A DNA stretch of 64,000 nt from Capnocytophaga gingivalis ATCC 33624 (GCF_000174755.1 NZ_ACLQ01000024.1:1-64000), one strand, 5' to 3'; positions 19,899-29,146 are shown, counted from the first letter of the stretch. Notes: a model not told the origin generated them from the letters alone. A program made the numbers and translations.

Positions 19899-20810
19899 TT
19901 AGAACTTGTAAGTAAGTCCAGCTCCGAAGGCTTCTCTGATCTGGAAAGCTTTCACGGCATCATCGTCATAGATAGCTTGGAATACTAAGCTGGCAGAGAT
20001 GTAGTCGTTTACTTTCATCATTAGGTTGAAAGTGTAATCTATATCCACATTTCCTGGTTTGTCAAGGTAGTTGCTGTATAGGTTAAGTGTGTTCTCAAGG
20101 GTCATATTATCCATGAGGTCGAACTTAGCATAAGCATTGACAGCTGCACCAAATTCATAACGCAAGGTCTTTCCTTTTTCTACCCCAAAGTGGTCTGCTG
20201 TTTCAGTAAACTTCTTAGCAGTGAAGATAAGGCGAGAAGTAGCAGGGGCAATGTTCACTTTTAGGTTGTCGCTCTTTTTCCACAACATACCAGGACCGAA
20301 AGAGAAGTACCCTGGTGCCATAAAGCGGGTGTACTCTGTACGGGTTTGGTTTCCTTGGGCATCTGTACCATATTTGTACCCTTTGTCCAATTGTGTTTGG
20401 AAGTTAGCGAAGAAAGAGTAGTACCATTGTGAATCTTCTTTGGTCTGTGCTCCTAATAGGGAGGTGATGGCAAAGCGGTCATTCGTTTTCTTAGAGAAAG
20501 CATCACCATCTACACGGGTAAGACCATAGTCAATAAGGAGCTTGTTATCCCATGTCCAAAGACCTTTTTTGTAGTTGGCATCATAGGAGAGGTTTAGGTT
20601 TCCTCCATAGTTATTGGTTCCTCCTCCTGTCCAATCATGGTTGAAAGCTGCTTGGTTGAACAATAGGGAGATAATACCTGCACGTGTCCATGTTTTTTCT
20701 GCAGGGGTGTCAGTCGAGGTAGAAACAGGAGCTTCTGTGCTGGTTGTTTCTTCCTGTGCATAAGTGGCAAGGCTCAAGAGGGCTATTGCCGAAAACATAA
20801 TTTTCTTCAT
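19899..20810 (-). CDS. DUF3078 domain outer-membrane protein
   Basis: Signal peptide MKKIMFSAIALLSLATYAQ, then a Thr/Ser/Pro/Glu-rich linker to about residue 38, then the DUF3078 pattern (WTRAGIISLLFNQAAFNHDWTGGG, SYDANYKKGLWTWDNKL, DYGLTR) common in Flavobacteriia and thought to be an outer-membrane barrel. The last residues (GAGLTYKF) give the aromatic end expected of a barrel. Function unknown. The gene has a full promoter of its own (20861-20890). Confidence 0.85.
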   Translation of the reverse strand: MKKIMFSAIALLSLATYAQEETTSTEAPVSTSTDTPAEKTWTRAGIISLLFNQAAFNHDWTGGGTNNYGGNLNLSYDANYKKGLWTWDNKLLIDYGLTRVDGDAFSKKTNDRFAITSLLGAQTKEDSQWYYSFFANFQTQLDKGYKYGTDAQGNQTRTEYTRFMAPGYFSFGPGMLWKKSDNLKVNIAPATSRLIFTAKKFTETADHFGVEKGKTLRYEFGAAVNAYAKFDLMDNMTLENTLNLYSNYLDKPGNVDIDYTFNLMMKVNDYISASLVFQAIYDDDAVKAFQIREAFGAGLTYKF

Positions 20811-20860
20811 CGTTTGATAATTTAGATAATTTTAATGATATTATGTACTAAATACGGGCG

Positions 20861-20890
20861 CAAAGGTACTTATATTTTTTGAATATGCAA
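20861..20890 (-). promoter_or_regulatory. Promoter of the DUF3078 gene
   Basis: On the minus strand TTG (complement of 20888-20890), a 19-nt spacer and TACCTTTG (complement of 20861-20868). Confidence 0.8.
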
Positions 20891-20922
20891 GAACTATCCT
20901 CTAATTTTTACTCAAAATAAAG

Positions 20923-20949
20923 AGAGACTTTCCTTTTTGGAAAGCCTCT
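20923..20949 (-). terminator. Terminator after the NDH-2 gene
   Basis: On the minus strand an 11-bp stem with one G-U pair and a 5-nt loop lies just after the stop at 20959. The mismatch appears only on the plus strand, so it serves the minus-strand gene. Confidence 0.7.
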
Positions 20950-20958
20950 TTCTTAGGA

Positions 20959-22281
20959 TTATGGGTTGGGTTGTGATTTCTTTTCTTGCTCTTTTTCGTA
21001 GGCGGACTTATAGGGGCGGATAATCAGGCGCACCCCTTTGTTGTACTGGAAGTATTGCACAATCCAGTTGGCCAAGGCAACCATCTTGTTGCGGAACCCT
21101 ACCAAGAAGGCCAGGTGCACTACCATCCACAGGATCCAGGCAAACCAGCCTGAGAAGCGCATACCGGCGACTTCTACCACGGCCTTATTGCGCCCTACAG
21201 TAGCCATAGAGCCTTTGTCAAAATAGCTAAAAGGAGTCATGGATTTGTTGTTGATCTTTCGCTTGAGGTTCTTTCCTAAGAGTTTTCCTTGCTGGATCGC
21301 TGGTTGTGCGACCATGGGGTGCCCCTTAGGGTATTTGTCGCTGATCATACAAGCTATATCGCCTATGGCAAAGATGTTCTCACAGCCTTTTACTTCATTG
21401 AATTCATTGACTATATAGCGACCGAACTGGATACTCTCCTGGGGGAGTCCCTCTATGGTACTTCCTTTTACCCCCGCTGTCCAGATAAGGGTACGGGTCT
21501 CGAAATGGTGGGTGTTGGTCACTACATTGGAGCCATCATAGTCTTTTACAAAGGTGTTGAACCAGATAGTAACTCCCATTTTCTCTAAGTATTCTTTGGC
21601 TTTTTGGCTGGATTTTTCTCCCATTCCTACCAACAAACGAGGATCCGCCTGAATCAGGTGTACATTCATTTTGCGAATGTCCAAATCAGGATAGTCCGTC
21701 GGGAGGATATGGCTCTTGAGTTCAGCAAAGGCCCCAGCAAGTTCTACTCCAGTAGGACCTCCCCCTACGATGACAAAATTCATCAGACTATTGCGCTCTT
21801 CTAAGTCATTGGTTAGAATAGCAGCTTCCAAGTTCTGAATGATAAGGCTACGCATATCAATTGCTTCAGGAACGGTCTTCATGGGCATAGCATATTTCTC
21901 AATATTGGCATTTCCATAGAAGTTGGTCTGAGAACCAGTAGCAATCACCAAATAATCATAGGAGAGCTCACCTAAGTCGGTTTCTATATTTTTCTTATCA
22001 GGGTTGATTTTCTTTACCTCTGCTATGCGAAAATGGAATTGATTCTCTTTCTTGAAGATAGAGCGTACAGAATGCGCTATAGAATCGGGTTCCAAACCTG
22101 CAGTAGCTACTTGGTAGAGTAGTGGTTGGAAGGTATGGTAATTGGTTTTATTGATCAGTACCACCTGCATTTGGGAGAAGTTCAATTGTTTTACTATATT
22201 GATACCTCCAAATCCTGCCCCAATGACAACAATACGGGGTAGGTTTACAGTGGGAATATTTAACTGTGAGACAGTATTCAT
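20959..22281 (-). CDS. ndh: Type II NADH dehydrogenase (NDH-2)
   Basis: Single-subunit FAD enzyme that oxidises NADH and reduces quinone at the inner membrane without pumping protons. The FAD-binding VIGAGFGGINI lies near residue 18, the family motif NYHTFQPLLYQVATAGLEP near 47, the NADH-binding VIVGGGPTGVELAGAFAEL mid-protein, and IFAIGDIA later. A hydrophobic stretch (WFAWILWMVVHLAFLVG) near residue 390 would hold it on the membrane. At 440 aa it is full length. Electron transfer to menaquinone is assumed from the phylum. Confidence 0.94.
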   Translation of the reverse strand: MNTVSQLNIPTVNLPRIVVIGAGFGGINIVKQLNFSQMQVVLINKTNYHTFQPLLYQVATAGLEPDSIAHSVRSIFKKENQFHFRIAEVKKINPDKKNIETDLGELSYDYLVIATGSQTNFYGNANIEKYAMPMKTVPEAIDMRSLIIQNLEAAILTNDLEERNSLMNFVIVGGGPTGVELAGAFAELKSHILPTDYPDLDIRKMNVHLIQADPRLLVGMGEKSSQKAKEYLEKMGVTIWFNTFVKDYDGSNVVTNTHHFETRTLIWTAGVKGSTIEGLPQESIQFGRYIVNEFNEVKGCENIFAIGDIACMISDKYPKGHPMVAQPAIQQGKLLGKNLKRKINNKSMTPFSYFDKGSMATVGRNKAVVEVAGMRFSGWFAWILWMVVHLAFLVGFRNKMVALANWIVQYFQYNKGVRLIIRPYKSAYEKEQEKKSQPNP

Positions 22282-22324
22282 AATTTTTCTAAGGGATTAA
22301 TTTATTAGGTATACAAACGAACAT

Positions 22325-22346
22325 CAAGGAACCCTTGAGTTCCTTG
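22325..22346 (-). terminator. Hairpin after the ArsC-like gene
   Basis: A perfect 8-bp stem (22325-22332 with 22339-22346) with a 6-nt loop lies about 30 nt beyond the stop at 22378. It lacks a T run, so it may slow or process rather than stop transcription. Confidence 0.35.
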
Positions 22347-22377
22347 TCTATAAAGTTCGGTAAAGAGATGGAAAAAA

Positions 22378-22734
22378 TTATAAATGTTTGCGTGTTTCCT
22401 TTATAATTTTGGTAGCATTGCCCAAGACAATATGATCGTCAATAACCACGATAGGTCGTTTTAAAAAAGTATAGTGCTCTAAGATAAGGTCTTTGTAATC
22501 CTTTTCAGTGAGTTCTTTTTGGTTTAGGTTCCTTTCTTTGTAGAGTTTGGCTCTTTTGTTGAAGAGGAGCTCGTACTTACCTGTAAAGTTTTTTAGAAAG
22601 TCTAAATCATTTTCACAGATAGGTTCTTCTTTTACATCTTGGAAGATAAAGTCTTCTAAGGTACGCAATTCATGAAGAATGCGTTGGCAGGTATCACAGG
22701 AGCTTAAGTAATATATTTTCTTGCTAGGTGTCAT
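22378..22734 (-). CDS. ArsC/Spx-family thioredoxin-fold protein
   Basis: At 118 aa, with the N-terminal SSCDTCQRILHEL (Cys13 and Cys16), this matches the arsenate reductase ArsC/Spx/YffB fold. The C-terminal part (LKRPIVVIDDHIVLGNATK) carries the family's RP motif. Whether it reduces arsenate or acts as a general redox protein cannot be told; no ars genes are nearby. It follows the DUF3298 gene with a 1-nt stop/start overlap (22734), so the two are translated from one message. Confidence 0.82.
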   Translation of the reverse strand: MTPSKKIYYLSSCDTCQRILHELRTLEDFIFQDVKEEPICENDLDFLKNFTGKYELLFNKRAKLYKERNLNQKELTEKDYKDLILEHYTFLKRPIVVIDDHIVLGNATKIIKETRKHL

Positions 22735-23501
22735 TATTTCTTGTCGTCTTTTAGGTTAAAAGATAGCCAAGGAATCACTTCATTCAGAGGTATTTTCACT
22801 TCCATAATCCCTGTACTATAGGGGGCTATCTCGTACGGATTGTATAGTAGGATAAGGTTATCCTTGTCAAATCCAATATTCTTGGGGAGGGCGAAGATAT
22901 CGTTTTGGAATACGAACCCTCCATCTTTCAATTCTTGGTTTTCTGAAAGATTGAATGTTTCTCTAAAATATTTTTCGGCCAGATCTAATATTTTCCTTTT
23001 GTCTGTGAAGAGGTCTTCTTGGGTATATACTTCTCCCGTAGGTTTGAAGTTCCAGTAAGTAATCCAATCAATAGGGTGAGCACCTCCTAAGTATTCTGAA
23101 CCAGAGCGCTGAAGCGATACCAAGGAGTGGTTCTGGAAAGTAATGGTATCTACGATCTGGATCTGATAGGGGGTGATTCCTTCAAACTGTTGCTTATCGG
23201 ACTTGTATTGGGAGAGGAAGAGGTTTCCTGCTTCTTCTACATCCATTAGGGTGTCCTTAGCTATAAGCTTTCTGATGAGTTGTCGCTGTAGGGAGTCATT
23301 GAATATCTTGGCAAAGTCTCTGGGGCTTTTGCATAGCAGGTAGTTGATGGAGACTTCAGCACAATCCTCTCCATCGCAATCATTGAGTATAATCTCTTGA
23401 TTGACAAATCGGTACTTTCCTGATGGGAAACACAAGAAGTAAACTCCAACGGCAATAGCAGCCACTAAAAGGAGGATCAGATATAATTTTTTTCGTAACA
23501 T
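22734..23501 (-). CDS. DUF3298/RsiV-like membrane-anchored protein
   Basis: The ATG at 23501 gives MLRKKLYLILLLVAAIAVGVYFLC, a membrane anchor or uncleaved signal, followed by an extracytoplasmic domain with the DUF4163/DUF3298 pattern (YLGGAHPIDWITYWNFKPTGEVYTQEDLF, later NPYEIAPYSTGIMEVKIPL). Related domains occur in anti-sigma factor RsiV and in many lipoproteins of unknown function. The frame extends upstream to 23582, but a TACTTTTG box (complement of 23521-23528) and overlap with the preceding gene favour the shorter 255-aa form. Confidence 0.82.
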   Translation of the reverse strand: MLRKKLYLILLLVAAIAVGVYFLCFPSGKYRFVNQEIILNDCDGEDCAEVSINYLLCKSPRDFAKIFNDSLQRQLIRKLIAKDTLMDVEEAGNLFLSQYKSDKQQFEGITPYQIQIVDTITFQNHSLVSLQRSGSEYLGGAHPIDWITYWNFKPTGEVYTQEDLFTDKRKILDLAEKYFRETFNLSENQELKDGGFVFQNDIFALPKNIGFDKDNLILLYNPYEIAPYSTGIMEVKIPLNEVIPWLSFNLKDDKK

Positions 23502-23520
23502 TTTATCTTGAATAGGACGG

Positions 23521-23528
23521 CAAAAGTA
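23521..23528 (-). promoter_or_regulatory. -7 element setting the DUF3298 start
   Basis: The minus strand reads TACTTTTG 20 nt before the ATG at 23501. No clear -33 TTG is seen. It would make DUF3298-ArsC a separate unit from the regulator upstream. Confidence 0.5.
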
Positions 23529-23562
23529 GTTTTTTTTGGGAAATAAAAAAGAAAAATAGGAC

Positions 23563-24218
23563 TTATTTGTTTTTTTTAACATAGATATTCTCTGCTACCA
23601 TAGCCGAAATGTTAATTGTTTTGTTATCTAACTGAATTTCAATGGAATTATCGAAAGGGTGTATCTCTGTTACTTGTATGTTTTTCCCGATAGAAATCTC
23701 CATTTTGTTCAGGTATTGTAGGAATTCCTTGGAGGTATTCTTCACACCAATACATTGCCCCGATTCTCCTTTCTTCAGTAGGCTGAGAAGTTCACTTTTG
23801 AATATGGGCATATTGCCTCTTTTATCAGGAATAGGATCTCCATGCGGATCTTTCTCAGGGTAGAGCAGGAGCTTGTCCAACTCTTCTATGAGCTTATCCG
23901 ACTGTATATGTTCTAATTGTTCGGCAACCTCATGTACTTCATCCCAGGAAAAATGGAGCTTTTCTACCAAAAACACTTCCCAAAGGCGATGCTTGCGAAT
24001 GATAAAAAGAGCGTTTTTTCTCCTTCTTCGGTTAGGGAAACTCCTTGGTATTTCTTGTGATCCACCCAGCCTTTCTCATGTAGCTTCTTGAGCATATCCG
24101 TCACCGAGGAGGCTTTGGTCTGCATAGCTTCGGCTATGGCATTGGTGGTTACTTCCTCTTGGAGCTCTTGGCTGAGGTGATAGATGATTTTTAGATAATT
24201 TTCTTCAGAAAAAGTCAT
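23563..24218 (-). pseudogene. DtxR/MntR-family metal-dependent repressor, interrupted by a -1 frameshift
   Basis: Two abutting frames make one protein. The first (24218 down to about 23964) gives the winged-helix DNA-binding domain ([43 protein letters not shown]) and then turns to junk. The second (from 23976, an internal GTG) continues with FLVEKLHFSWDEVHEVAEQLEH, the metal-binding/dimerisation domain, DPHGDPIPD and a C-terminal FeoA/SH3-like part. Restoring one A in the A6 run at 24014-24019 joins them as ...GEKNALFIIRKHRLWEVFLVEKL..., 218 aa, the normal family length. The protein would repress iron or manganese uptake genes. Mutation, sequencing error or slippage on the A run are all possible. 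Confidence 0.8.
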
Positions 24219-25054
24219 AGATTTGGATATTTTTGTTGTAGGATAGTGGCCATTTCCTCCTGTAGGTTATGGGCTGCCTCAGCTGCCTTCTGGCCAAAAT
24301 CTTCTCCTTGTGAGGCATAGATTACTGCACGAGAAGCATTAATAATCAACCCTACCTCATCATTGAGCCCATACTTACATACCTCTTGTAGGTTGCCTCC
24401 TTGGGTACCTACTCCAGGGACAAGTAGGAAGGCTCGAGGAACGATGTGGCGAATGTCGGCTAAGTACTCTGCCTTGGTAGCTCCCACCACATACATGAGG
24501 TTCTGGGCATTATGCCACTGTTGCGAACGGGTGAGTACCTGCTGGTATAGTGGAGTACCTTCGGTAGTAAGTGTTTGGAAATCAAAAGCTCCCTTATTGG
24601 AGGTCAAAGCCAAAAGGATAGTTGCTTTGTCCTCGAAAGCAAGAAAAGGCTCTACAGAGTCCTGCCCCATATAGGGGGCTACCGTCACACTATCGAACTG
24701 TAAGTCTTCGAAAAAGGCCTTGGCATACATCGTAGCGGTATTGCCTATATCACCTCGCTTGGCATCAGCAATGGTAAAGAGCTTAGGGTGTTGTTCGTTG
24801 AGGTACTCAATGGTTTTTCTCAGCGACTGCCAGCCCTTTTCCCCATAGGCTTCATAGAAGGCTATATTGGGCTTGTAGGCTATGGTATAGGGGTGGGTAG
24901 CGTCAATAATCGCTTTGTTGAAGGCGAAAATAGGGTCTTCTTCCTTGAGGAGAAAAGGAGGAATTTTATTCAAATCCACATCCAATCCTACACAGAGAAA
25001 GGATTTTTTGCTGAATATTTCTTGCTTGAGTGTGTCTAAAGAGAATTTTTTCAT
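24215..25054 (-). CDS. pyrF: Orotidine 5'-phosphate decarboxylase
   Basis: Last step of UMP synthesis: OMP to UMP plus CO2. The active-site motif [12 protein letters not shown], the N-terminal [14 protein letters not shown] and the C-terminal [11 protein letters not shown] are visible. The 279-aa length and sequence are of the longer subfamily 2 type found in Bacteroidota. Its stop overlaps the start of the DtxR-type gene by 4 nt (24215-24218), so that regulator is translationally coupled to it. Upstream is the GDYXXLXY gene, 18 nt away. Confidence 0.95.
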   Translation of the reverse strand: MKKFSLDTLKQEIFSKKSFLCVGLDVDLNKIPPFLLKEEDPIFAFNKAIIDATHPYTIAYKPNIAFYEAYGEKGWQSLRKTIEYLNEQHPKLFTIADAKRGDIGNTATMYAKAFFEDLQFDSVTVAPYMGQDSVEPFLAFEDKATILLALTSNKGAFDFQTLTTEGTPLYQQVLTRSQQWHNAQNLMYVVGATKAEYLADIRHIVPRAFLLVPGVGTQGGNLQEVCKYGLNDEVGLIINASRAVIYASQGEDFGQKAAEAAHNLQEEMATILQQKYPNL

Positions 25055-25072
25055 AGAAAGATAGGTGTTTTC

Positions 25073-25642
25073 TTAATGGGATTTATCTTTTCCTAATGTG
25101 TTAATATATTTTTCTATAGGCATTCCCTTCACTTGTATTCCTTTGAGAATGGCCTGTCCTTGGTAGATTACTACCTCAGCATAGGCTTCGCTCATGAGTC
25201 TCTCTGCGAGAGGGGCTTTGTTCTCATTCATATAGTAGCGATTGGGAAGGTCTATCCATAGGTTGCGTGGCATATTTGTATAGCTATATTCGTAGAAAAG
25301 GTTTGCCTTTTGAGAAAGATAACTATTGGTGCTTGTAGGTTTTTCCTTGGTTATCTTTCCATAAAAAGCCATACCAGAACTGTCTTTTTCTACAGTGACG
25401 TAAAGTTCTTTTATGTCTTTGAGATTTTGCAATTCTATAGGCAGATCTACTTTGTTATTGTGATATCTGATATTTACATACCGACCACGAAAAGCATCAT
25501 AAGGGTCAAGGGGCTCAATCTGGAAGAGGAAGGTCTCTCCCTTGAGAAGGATAAATTCTCTCTCTAAAATCATTTTCAGAGGAAAAGCCAACTGTGCTAA
25601 TACCATGAAGGCAAAGGCTATGATAAGGTGTTTCTTACGCAT
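25073..25642 (-). CDS. GDYXXLXY-domain protein
   Basis: A membrane anchor or signal peptide (LIIAFAFMVLAQLAFPLKMI) is followed by a 160-aa extracytoplasmic domain with the family motif in the form FRGRYVNIRY (GDYXXLXY in most members). Such proteins are nearly always encoded beside DUF2157 or DUF4401 membrane proteins, as here: its start overlaps the end of the DUF2157 gene by 8 nt. The biochemical role is unknown; the two probably form one membrane unit. Confidence 0.85.
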   Translation of the reverse strand: MRKKHLIIAFAFMVLAQLAFPLKMILEREFILLKGETFLFQIEPLDPYDAFRGRYVNIRYHNNKVDLPIELQNLKDIKELYVTVEKDSSGMAFYGKITKEKPTSTNSYLSQKANLFYEYSYTNMPRNLWIDLPNRYYMNENKAPLAERLMSEAYAEVVIYQGQAILKGIQVKGMPIEKYINTLGKDKSH

Positions 25643-26864
25643 TTTTCTTTTGTTTTAGGATGAGATAATTAACCACAAAAAAGCTAATCCCTAAGAGGAT
25701 AAAGACAATTCCTTTGAGTACAAAGGATAGGGAAGAGTCGAAAAAGCGGTAGACTACTTGGGCGGAAATCACTACAAGTCCGAAATTGACCAGTAGGGTA
25801 CGCTCGCTCTTGAAGCCTTTCCACAGATAGTAGCTCCCAAGGGCAAGAATAGCTAAGTCGTATAAGTAAGCTATTTGTGTGAAAGCAAGCAATATATATA
25901 GGATAGGGTAGAATAGGATAAGATCAAAGGTTTGCTCTTTTTTATCTAACGAATAGTACTTGATAAGTAATGGTAAATACACAAAGGCAAACAAAAGTAT
26001 AGTGGAGACTATTGTCTTAGGAGGGTGGTTTACATAGAATATTTCCTTGACAAAGAAACAAATAGCCAACCCACAAATGGCTGATACCTTGTAGGCATTG
26101 TAATAAATATAGGATTGTAGGTATTTTCCTATGATAAGATAGGCACCAGCGAGCATGACCAAACAGAAAGCATAGTCGTTATTGAAGTCAATGTTGTCCA
26201 AGAAAGAACAAACAATACATGCTACAAAGGCCGCTCCTGCCCAGTGGAAGATTCCTGTAATGTAGCTGGAGGCTTTCTCTCTTATATGCCAGAGGTAAAA
26301 GGGAAGTGCTAAGGCAAAGGCTAAGAGGGCGATAAAGAAGGTAGTCCACTCTTTGTCAGAGCCTAATGTAGCCAGTACACAACAGCCAATGAAATAGAGA
26401 ACGGCGGTAGCCCGCGAACGCATCAGGTAGAGGGTCGGAAGGGCTAAGAGTAGCCATAGGGATAGAAAGTTGGCAAAGGAACTCTCCGGCAGGTTGTATA
26501 CCTGATGTATCATGGCAATAGCGGCTCCTACAGAGAGACTGGTAAAGATAGCTACAGCTTCGGCATGCCACAAGTGGATACCTTTCTTAAAGAGGAGGTA
26601 GCCACATGCTGCCTGTCCTGCCAGTAAGGGAAGGAAGGAAATGAAAGTTTTTGTCCAGCGTGGGAGTTCGTCCCAGTTATGAGCTAAAAGGACAATCACT
26701 CCCAACCCTATCAGTAAGGCGCCTAAGGAGCCAAAGATAAGCAATAGTCTATGTGAGGACGAACTCCTTGCTCGCTCCTGAGCATAGTTGCGAATACGCT
26801 CAGCGACTTCAGCGGAGATGACCTCGGCGGAGACTAATTCGTCTAATTCATTTAGGATTTTCAT
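25635..26864 (-). CDS. DUF2157 polytopic membrane protein
   Basis: A short cytoplasmic N-terminus (about 35 residues, containing LVSAEVISAEVAERI) leads to about 11-12 membrane helices. The first two are LLLIFGSLGALLIGLGVIVLLAHNW, typical of DUF2157, with the conserved HNW at the membrane edge. Function unknown. It lies 4 nt after the SMUG2-like gene and overlaps the GDYXXLXY gene, in a run from bioA to the dtxR-like gene with no clear break. Confidence 0.85.
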   Translation of the reverse strand: MKILNELDELVSAEVISAEVAERIRNYAQERARSSSSHRLLLIFGSLGALLIGLGVIVLLAHNWDELPRWTKTFISFLPLLAGQAACGYLLFKKGIHLWHAEAVAIFTSLSVGAAIAMIHQVYNLPESSFANFLSLWLLLALPTLYLMRSRATAVLYFIGCCVLATLGSDKEWTTFFIALLAFALALPFYLWHIREKASSYITGIFHWAGAAFVACIVCSFLDNIDFNNDYAFCLVMLAGAYLIIGKYLQSYIYYNAYKVSAICGLAICFFVKEIFYVNHPPKTIVSTILLFAFVYLPLLIKYYSLDKKEQTFDLILFYPILYILLAFTQIAYLYDLAILALGSYYLWKGFKSERTLLVNFGLVVISAQVVYRFFDSSLSFVLKGIVFILLGISFFVVNYLILKQKKNA

Positions 26865-26868
26865 ATAA

Positions 26869-27585
26869 TCAGGTTTTTAATAAGGTGATAAACTTGTCTA
26901 TATAGAGTTGTTTTTCCTTGGATTTATATTGTTCTATATAGCGAGGGTGTTCCAAAACTACCATTTTCTCGAACAAAGAGGCTTCTTTGTTGAGTTTTTC
27001 TAAGAAAGTAGCATTTTTCTTGCCTAAGACATATACTTTTTGGGTATCAAGCCCCAAGGCTATATGTTTCTTGAGGGTCTCTATCATATACTCTCGTGTG
27101 AGGGTAAAGAGCTCAGAGTCATCGTAATAGTTGGCATTGAGCCAATTCCCTTGTGCATTTCGGCGAACAATGGCCAACGGAAAGGGAGAGTTGATGTAAT
27201 AATCTTTGTAAAAAGCCTCCACTCCACCATATTGTGCTATCATATCATAGACGAATACTGAGGAGACCTCGTGAGTACGTGCCGACTGCATGCGAATGCC
27301 ACAATCACTCTCCAAGTGCTTGGTGTCAGTGAAGGGTACCCCTGTAACCCCCGCCCCGTGCCGGCTGGGATTGATTCCAATGATAAACTTGCGCGGTGCC
27401 TCATCATGATAGAACCTATTGTAAAAAGCAGTCATCACCTCTAGGGTTTCTGGATTGTCTAAATAGGGATTCAGCACTGCAAAACCCTCAGGGAGGCTGC
27501 CTGTGTACTGTAAGCCTTTGTTGAAAGCGATGATACGTTGTCCTATGCTAAGGGGTGGGGATATTTTAGTAGGTACTTGCTTCAT
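26869..27585 (-). CDS. SMUG2-type uracil-DNA glycosylase family protein
   Basis: The protein has the SMUG2/DUF4918 pattern: FIIGINPSRHGAGVTGVPFTD (glycosylase motif I region), IRMQSARTHEVSSVFVYDMI, and the C-terminal LEHPRYIEQYKSKEK, where the HPR matches motif II of uracil-DNA glycosylases. It would remove damaged or deaminated bases in base-excision repair; the exact substrate is not known from the sequence. It lies 6 nt after bioA, so it is probably cotranscribed with it. Confidence 0.85.
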   Translation of the reverse strand: MKQVPTKISPPLSIGQRIIAFNKGLQYTGSLPEGFAVLNPYLDNPETLEVMTAFYNRFYHDEAPRKFIIGINPSRHGAGVTGVPFTDTKHLESDCGIRMQSARTHEVSSVFVYDMIAQYGGVEAFYKDYYINSPFPLAIVRRNAQGNWLNANYYDDSELFTLTREYMIETLKKHIALGLDTQKVYVLGKKNATFLEKLNKEASLFEKMVVLEHPRYIEQYKSKEKQLYIDKFITLLKT

Positions 27586-27591
27586 AGGCTG

Positions 27592-28881
27592 TTATAACAA
27601 TCCTTTTTTACTAAGATGGGTGATACTTTCTTCTACTACTTCATACACTCTATCGAGCTGTTTGTCAGTCATGATGTAAGGGGGTAATATATAAATGGTA
27701 TGGTATACAGGGCGTAGGATTACACCATGGTCGATGTAAAACCGATAGAGTTCGTTACGAATAGTTCCATAATACTCTCCTGTATCGGGTACTTTCAGAT
27801 CCATAGCAAAGATAACCCCCAGCGTGCGAGTACGTGCTACCTTAGGATGTTTGTCCATTTTGGCAGCAAAGGCTACATGCTTGGCATGGATACGCTTGAG
27901 GTTGTCCTGCATTTCTTCTTCTGCAAGAATCTTAAGGCTCTCCAAGGCTATCGCACAGCCCGTAGGATTGGCCATAAAGGTATGTCCGTGGAAGAGCGCT
28001 TTGCTGATATCATCGCTATAGAAAGCCTCATAAATAGCCTCAGTGGTGGTGGTTACTGAAAGCGGAATGGTCCCCCCTGTGAGTGCTTTTGAGAGACAAA
28101 TCATATCGGGCATTTCCTTCAGGTAATCACAAGCAAAGTTTTTCCCTGTTTTCCCAAAGCCTGTCATCACTTCATCGGCTATGGTCAGTACCTGATGCTC
28201 ACGACAGATTTGGATAAGCTCATCCAAGACCTCTGGGGCATACATACGCATACCTGCGGCTCCCATCACTAAGGGTTCAAAGATAAAACCTGCACACTTC
28301 TCCTGAGAGAGTACTTCCAAGAGGCGCTTCTTGCAAGCCTCTTCTTTGCCTTTCTCAGGGATAGGGATACGCACTACGTCCAAGAGCTGCCCCTGAAAAG
28401 CGGTGGTATACAGGGAAATACCCGATACAGCCATCGCTGCAAAAGTATCCCCATGGAAAGCTTCTTCAAAGGCGATAAAGGTGGTACGTTTCTCTCCTTG
28501 GTTATAGTAATACTGTAGGGCAATCTTTACAGCTACTTCTACAGCGGTAGAACCATTGTCGGAGAAGAAGACCTTGCTCTGGTTCTTAGGTAAGATCTTC
28601 AAAAGAGCCTCTGCCAAGTCGCAAGCAGGCTGATGGGTGAAGCCGCCAAAGAGTACATGTTCTAAGGAGGTGAGCTGCTCATAGGCCTTCTTGGCCAAGC
28701 GTTCGTTGCTATGCCCGTAGGGGTTGACCCACCATGAGGCGATAGCATCTATATAAGTATTGCCATTCTCATCCCACAGTAGGGCATCTTTTCCCTTGGT
28801 AATGGCAATAGGGGTGTCGCTGGTTTTGTGTTGGGTATAGGCGTGCCAAAGATATTGTTGGTCTTTTTCAGTAAGTGTCAT
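27592..28881 (-). CDS. bioA: Adenosylmethionine-8-amino-7-oxononanoate aminotransferase
   Basis: PLP enzyme of biotin synthesis: transfers the amino group of S-adenosylmethionine to KAPA to give DAPA. The N-terminal LWHAYTQHKT, ASWWVNPYGHSN, GDTFAAMAVSG and the lysine motif LSKALTGGTIPLS are all present; 429 aa is normal. No other bio genes lie here, although biotin is used by the birA product about 11 kb away. The gene heads a probable operon with the SMUG2-like gene. Confidence 0.95.
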   Translation of the reverse strand: MTLTEKDQQYLWHAYTQHKTSDTPIAITKGKDALLWDENGNTYIDAIASWWVNPYGHSNERLAKKAYEQLTSLEHVLFGGFTHQPACDLAEALLKILPKNQSKVFFSDNGSTAVEVAVKIALQYYYNQGEKRTTFIAFEEAFHGDTFAAMAVSGISLYTTAFQGQLLDVVRIPIPEKGKEEACKKRLLEVLSQEKCAGFIFEPLVMGAAGMRMYAPEVLDELIQICREHQVLTIADEVMTGFGKTGKNFACDYLKEMPDMICLSKALTGGTIPLSVTTTTEAIYEAFYSDDISKALFHGHTFMANPTGCAIALESLKILAEEEMQDNLKRIHAKHVAFAAKMDKHPKVARTRTLGVIFAMDLKVPDTGEYYGTIRNELYRFYIDHGVILRPVYHTIYILPPYIMTDKQLDRVYEVVEESITHLSKKGLL

Positions 28882-28891
28882 CTTTTTTAGG

Positions 28892-28899
28892 CAAAGGTA
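28892..28899 (-). promoter_or_regulatory. bioA -7 element
   Basis: The minus strand reads TACCTTTG 10 nt before the ATG. No -33 TTG at the expected distance. Confidence 0.6.
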
Positions 28900-29062
28900 A
28901 GAATTTATTGGAACATGGAAGTGTTTTTTGTGATTTATTTTTTTGAACTCTCTAATGTATTTTTCTTCTTCAAAAAATCAAGGTACTCAGTACCACCCAA
29001 GGCGATGCTACTTTCTTCCATAGTTTCTAATGATTTTTAGTTGATAAGTCAATGGGCTGATT

Positions 29063-29090
29063 AGCCAATTAACACATTTGTCAATTGGCT
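29063..29090. repeat. Inverted repeat between bioA and pyrH
   Basis: AGCCAATT at 29063-29070 and AATTGGCT at 29083-29090 form a stem with a 12-nt loop; a third similar stretch (AATTAGCAAATTGGCT) follows directly. Variants of the same letters recur at about 47010 and 61208. The rest of the 28882-29227 gap holds only the two divergent promoters. Confidence 0.5.
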
Positions 29091-29115
29091 AATTAGCAAA
29101 TTGGCTTATATTTTT

Positions 29116-29146
29116 TTGGTTATCTTACAAAGATGTTGTACCTTTG
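29116..29146 (+). promoter_or_regulatory. pyrH promoter
   Basis: TTG at 29116-29118, a 20-nt spacer and TACCTTTG at 29139-29146. The leader to the ATG at 29228 is about 75 nt. Confidence 0.8.

Noticed and set aside
24010-24025. Programmed -1 ribosomal frameshift in the dtxR-like gene
   Set aside because: The heptamer A-AAA-AAC is present but not in the zero frame needed for tandem slippage (codons read GAA-AAA-ACG), and family members are normally encoded in one frame; a mutation or sequencing error is simpler.
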